NCBI GenBank assembly: GCA_030141605.1
Contig: JAQGDQ010000092.1
Coordinates: forward strand, 430,001-492,000
Source of the DNA: Tubiluchus corallicola
Lineage: Eukaryota; Priapulida; Priapulimorpha; Priapulimorphida; Tubiluchidae
Length of the DNA: 62,000 nt
Direction of reading: 5' to 3'
A program made the translations under genes and the position numbers. Numbering within the stretch: the stretch's first letter is position 1; the number at the start of each line of letters is the position of its first letter. The notes below the pieces were generated by a model, which worked only from the letters and a program-made list of their open reading frames with translations, had not been told where the DNA came from and did not search any database. This document shows positions 59,866-62,000 of this stretch, piece after piece.

Positions 59866-61910
59866 CACAACACGGGGGGATCTTCGCCCCCTGTAATTAA
59901 TAATTAAATAAAAAAATTTACCTTAACTGATAAAGATTAGTCATCCATCAGTTAATTCGACCGTATCAGCAACAAAAAAACTTGCCAAAAAGGTCCATAA
60001 AAACAACTCTAGTGACAATTTTATACAATTTTTTTAAACTCTTTTATGAACGCCTTTCATATACAACGTCATAGTACGAAAATTACTGCGCCCCTTTATT
60101 TCACGATCATAGTTGTAATTCATTGTGTTCTGAAACCGCCCGAGAGGACATCGACCGAGAAGGCGGCAGGTGCCAGGTGGCCAAACGGGACTCTGCGAGT
60201 TAACAAAAGAAACTAGTTGGAGGAGACCGCTCGTATTCCACTTTCTAAAGTAACAGAAATGCTTTACTTGTGTCAACTGTTGCAAACTTGGGAAAGGGCA
60301 TTCATACTCGCCCACATCAATGGAATTGTGGGAATTTTCTAATAAATTATTGGTGAATTTTTCACCAGTGGGAATTGAGACCCGTGCACTGTTCATATTC
60401 TCAGTATTCTAAACTCGTTATTCTAAATTCTTTAGAAAGGAGACCGAATATCGTCTGTTCCGGTTTATTTACAAATGTAAACAGGCTTTTGAACGATATT
60501 GTAATTATTAAACACTTAAGATTTTTAGACTTGCTCTGTAACGATCGAATTTTTGCCAGATATCTGCTTCCGCAAAATGTGAACCCTTATGAAAACAATT
60601 CAATCTGACATGCTACGAAACTGTAACTGCACAACATAAACTATAGTCAACCTATGAACTTAATCACGACATAAAATTAGTGCTAACATTACTGTATTTT
60701 ACACAAATGTTTCCCCAAAGATCTAGTATATGAAATGAAAAGATTTAGCCTCTACGATTACTTTTCATAACCCAACACGCGCTGGCGTCATGGTTCAAAA
60801 CAGTTCAAAAGGGACACAGTTTAACTGTGTGTCCGGACCTGTATTTTGGAGCATTATTTTCGATATCCTATTGTCGTCGTCGGCCCGTTTGCATATAACT
60901 TGTTGTAACCTTTCTTTCTAAAGTTGGAGAAATGCAGAGCATTGGATTTTCATGAGTGTCTACTGGCGACAGCTCTGCAGCATTGGCTGCAGTCATCATT
61001 AATTGACAGAATTAGTAGCACAAAGCAACAAATCTCCGTGATTTATAGGTTACACGCGATGCATACTATGACAATCTTGCATAATCATTACAAAATGTAG
61101 CTTTAAACGACTAAACATGGATAAAATTTTACTGGAATACATGATATCCAATTTATAAAATCTGAATAATTCACTTCATTAGCACGTATGATTGAAGTCA
61201 AATGACATTAACTTATTAAAACGGCGTTTACAAAGCTTCCGGGACCTGTCATTTCGAGGCTGTGTTATACAGCTATAGCCTTCTTTCCTGCTTCTACACT
61301 TGTGAAGCGCTTCTAAAAGCGATGCTAGAAAATCAGAGCAATTTTAAAATCAGTTGTCCAATTCCGGAATGCACAAGATTCGATAATATATATGGTTGCA
61401 ACTTATATTTGTTTGTTATGTTTGTATGAGTGTCGCAACCGAAAATACAATACATGTATTACTGACGTTTAAAATTGTATATCCGTAGCAATGAGCAGAG
61501 TGGCCGATAGTGGTTTGACGGGTCGGGCGGATAGAGAGACAGACAGACAGAAATTGCAAACTCTGGTTCCGACATTTTTTATTCGAGAACCAAGTTTCGT
61601 GTTCTTTACCGCAGCCATTTTGAAGAAAGCCAGAAAAGTACCAAGTTTTTAATTTTTTGGCTGTTTTCTAGGAACACTGATCACCACGGCTACCAATTTT
61701 TTTACTGTATGGCCACTCCAGCTAGTTACGTTTAGCGAATTGGATCAGCGGTCTCCCAGAAATAGCGTCAATAGACAGACAGATACGCTGACACACCAAC
61801 AGACAGATGCGGCTGAGAAAAAGAGTCGACTAAAGTTGAGTTGTCGAGCCTCACCTCAAACAACACGCCACAATTTGCAGATTACTTTGTTAATATTAAC
61901 TTTCAAATCC
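59866..61910. other. Unassigned 3' flank
   Basis: Contains a 120-codon minus-strand frame (60034-60396) in a locally GC-richer patch, with no recognisable domain and no poly(A) signal close behind it. It may be a terminal exon or chance. Also seen: a short hairpin GGACACAGTT..AACTGTGTGTCC at 60811-60834, AGAC repeats at 61534-61551 and 61774-61809, and a GCAGCCATTTTGAAG motif near 61612. Confidence 0.3.
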
Positions 61911-62000
61911 AGGTAATAATCACATAGGTAAAAAAGTCACAGGAAAAAAGAACCATAATCATTACCCCTAGCTCTAACCCAAATCCTGAGATATTGAACA
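61911..62000. mobile_element. Truncated copy of the 24109-type inverted-repeat element
   Basis: CCAGGTAATAATCACATAGG then TAAAAAAGTCACAGGAAAAA, followed by CCCCTAGCTCTAACCC, matches the end and core type of the element at 24109-24297. The copy is cut by the window edge. Confidence 0.45.

Noticed and set aside
60034-60396. 120-codon minus-strand frame as a gene
   Set aside because: No domain, no poly(A) signal nearby and no confirmed splice partner; left as unassigned rather than called.

Overview
The window reads as AT-rich DNA from an invertebrate metazoan. The evidence is spliced genes with roughly 0.1-1.2 kb introns, GT-AG junctions, AATAAA poly(A) signals, metazoan legumain and GTPBP2 orthologues, and many decayed non-LTR retrotransposons, 5S-rRNA-like SINEs and TIR elements. 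I cannot fix the phylum from sequence alone.

Layout. (1) 3189-5130: the 3' end of a plus-strand gene for a single-pass membrane protein with a dileucine-type tail. (2) 6635-7040: a minus-strand LINE reverse transcriptase relic. (3) 7481-22976: a very recent head-to-tail tandem duplication of a ~7.7 kb unit with no convincing gene inside. (4) 23640-24300: a plus-strand LINE RT relic followed by a small inverted-repeat element. (5) 25135-25998: an unrecognised 287-aa minus-strand protein with its own poly(A) signal. (6) 26976-31721: tandem duplications, a large AAC-rich simple repeat, a second LINE 3' relic and a TTAA-flanked MITE. (7) 32369-45462: a complete legumain (asparaginyl endopeptidase) gene. 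(8) 47544-49024: an element with hAT-like imperfect ends and LINE C-terminal coding remains. (9) 49687-57076: a complete 11-exon GTPBP2-type GTPase gene. (10) 57077-62000: 3' flank, a 5S-like SINE and unassigned DNA.

Most notable observation: the legumain gene carries two consecutive versions of its second coding exon (33461-33558 and 34332-34429). Both are exactly 98 nt with the same phase and are flanked by good splice sites. They encode homologous but different versions of the segment directly after the catalytic Asn / S1 Arg motif. Including both or neither gives an immediate frameshift and stop, so exactly one must be used per transcript. This is the signature of mutually exclusive splicing, which would let one gene make two legumain proteases differing in 13 of 33 residues next to the active site.

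The complete genes are not an operon. Legumain (lysosomal protease) and GTPBP2 (translational GTPase linked to ribosome rescue) are neighbours on the same strand, but I see no functional coupling.
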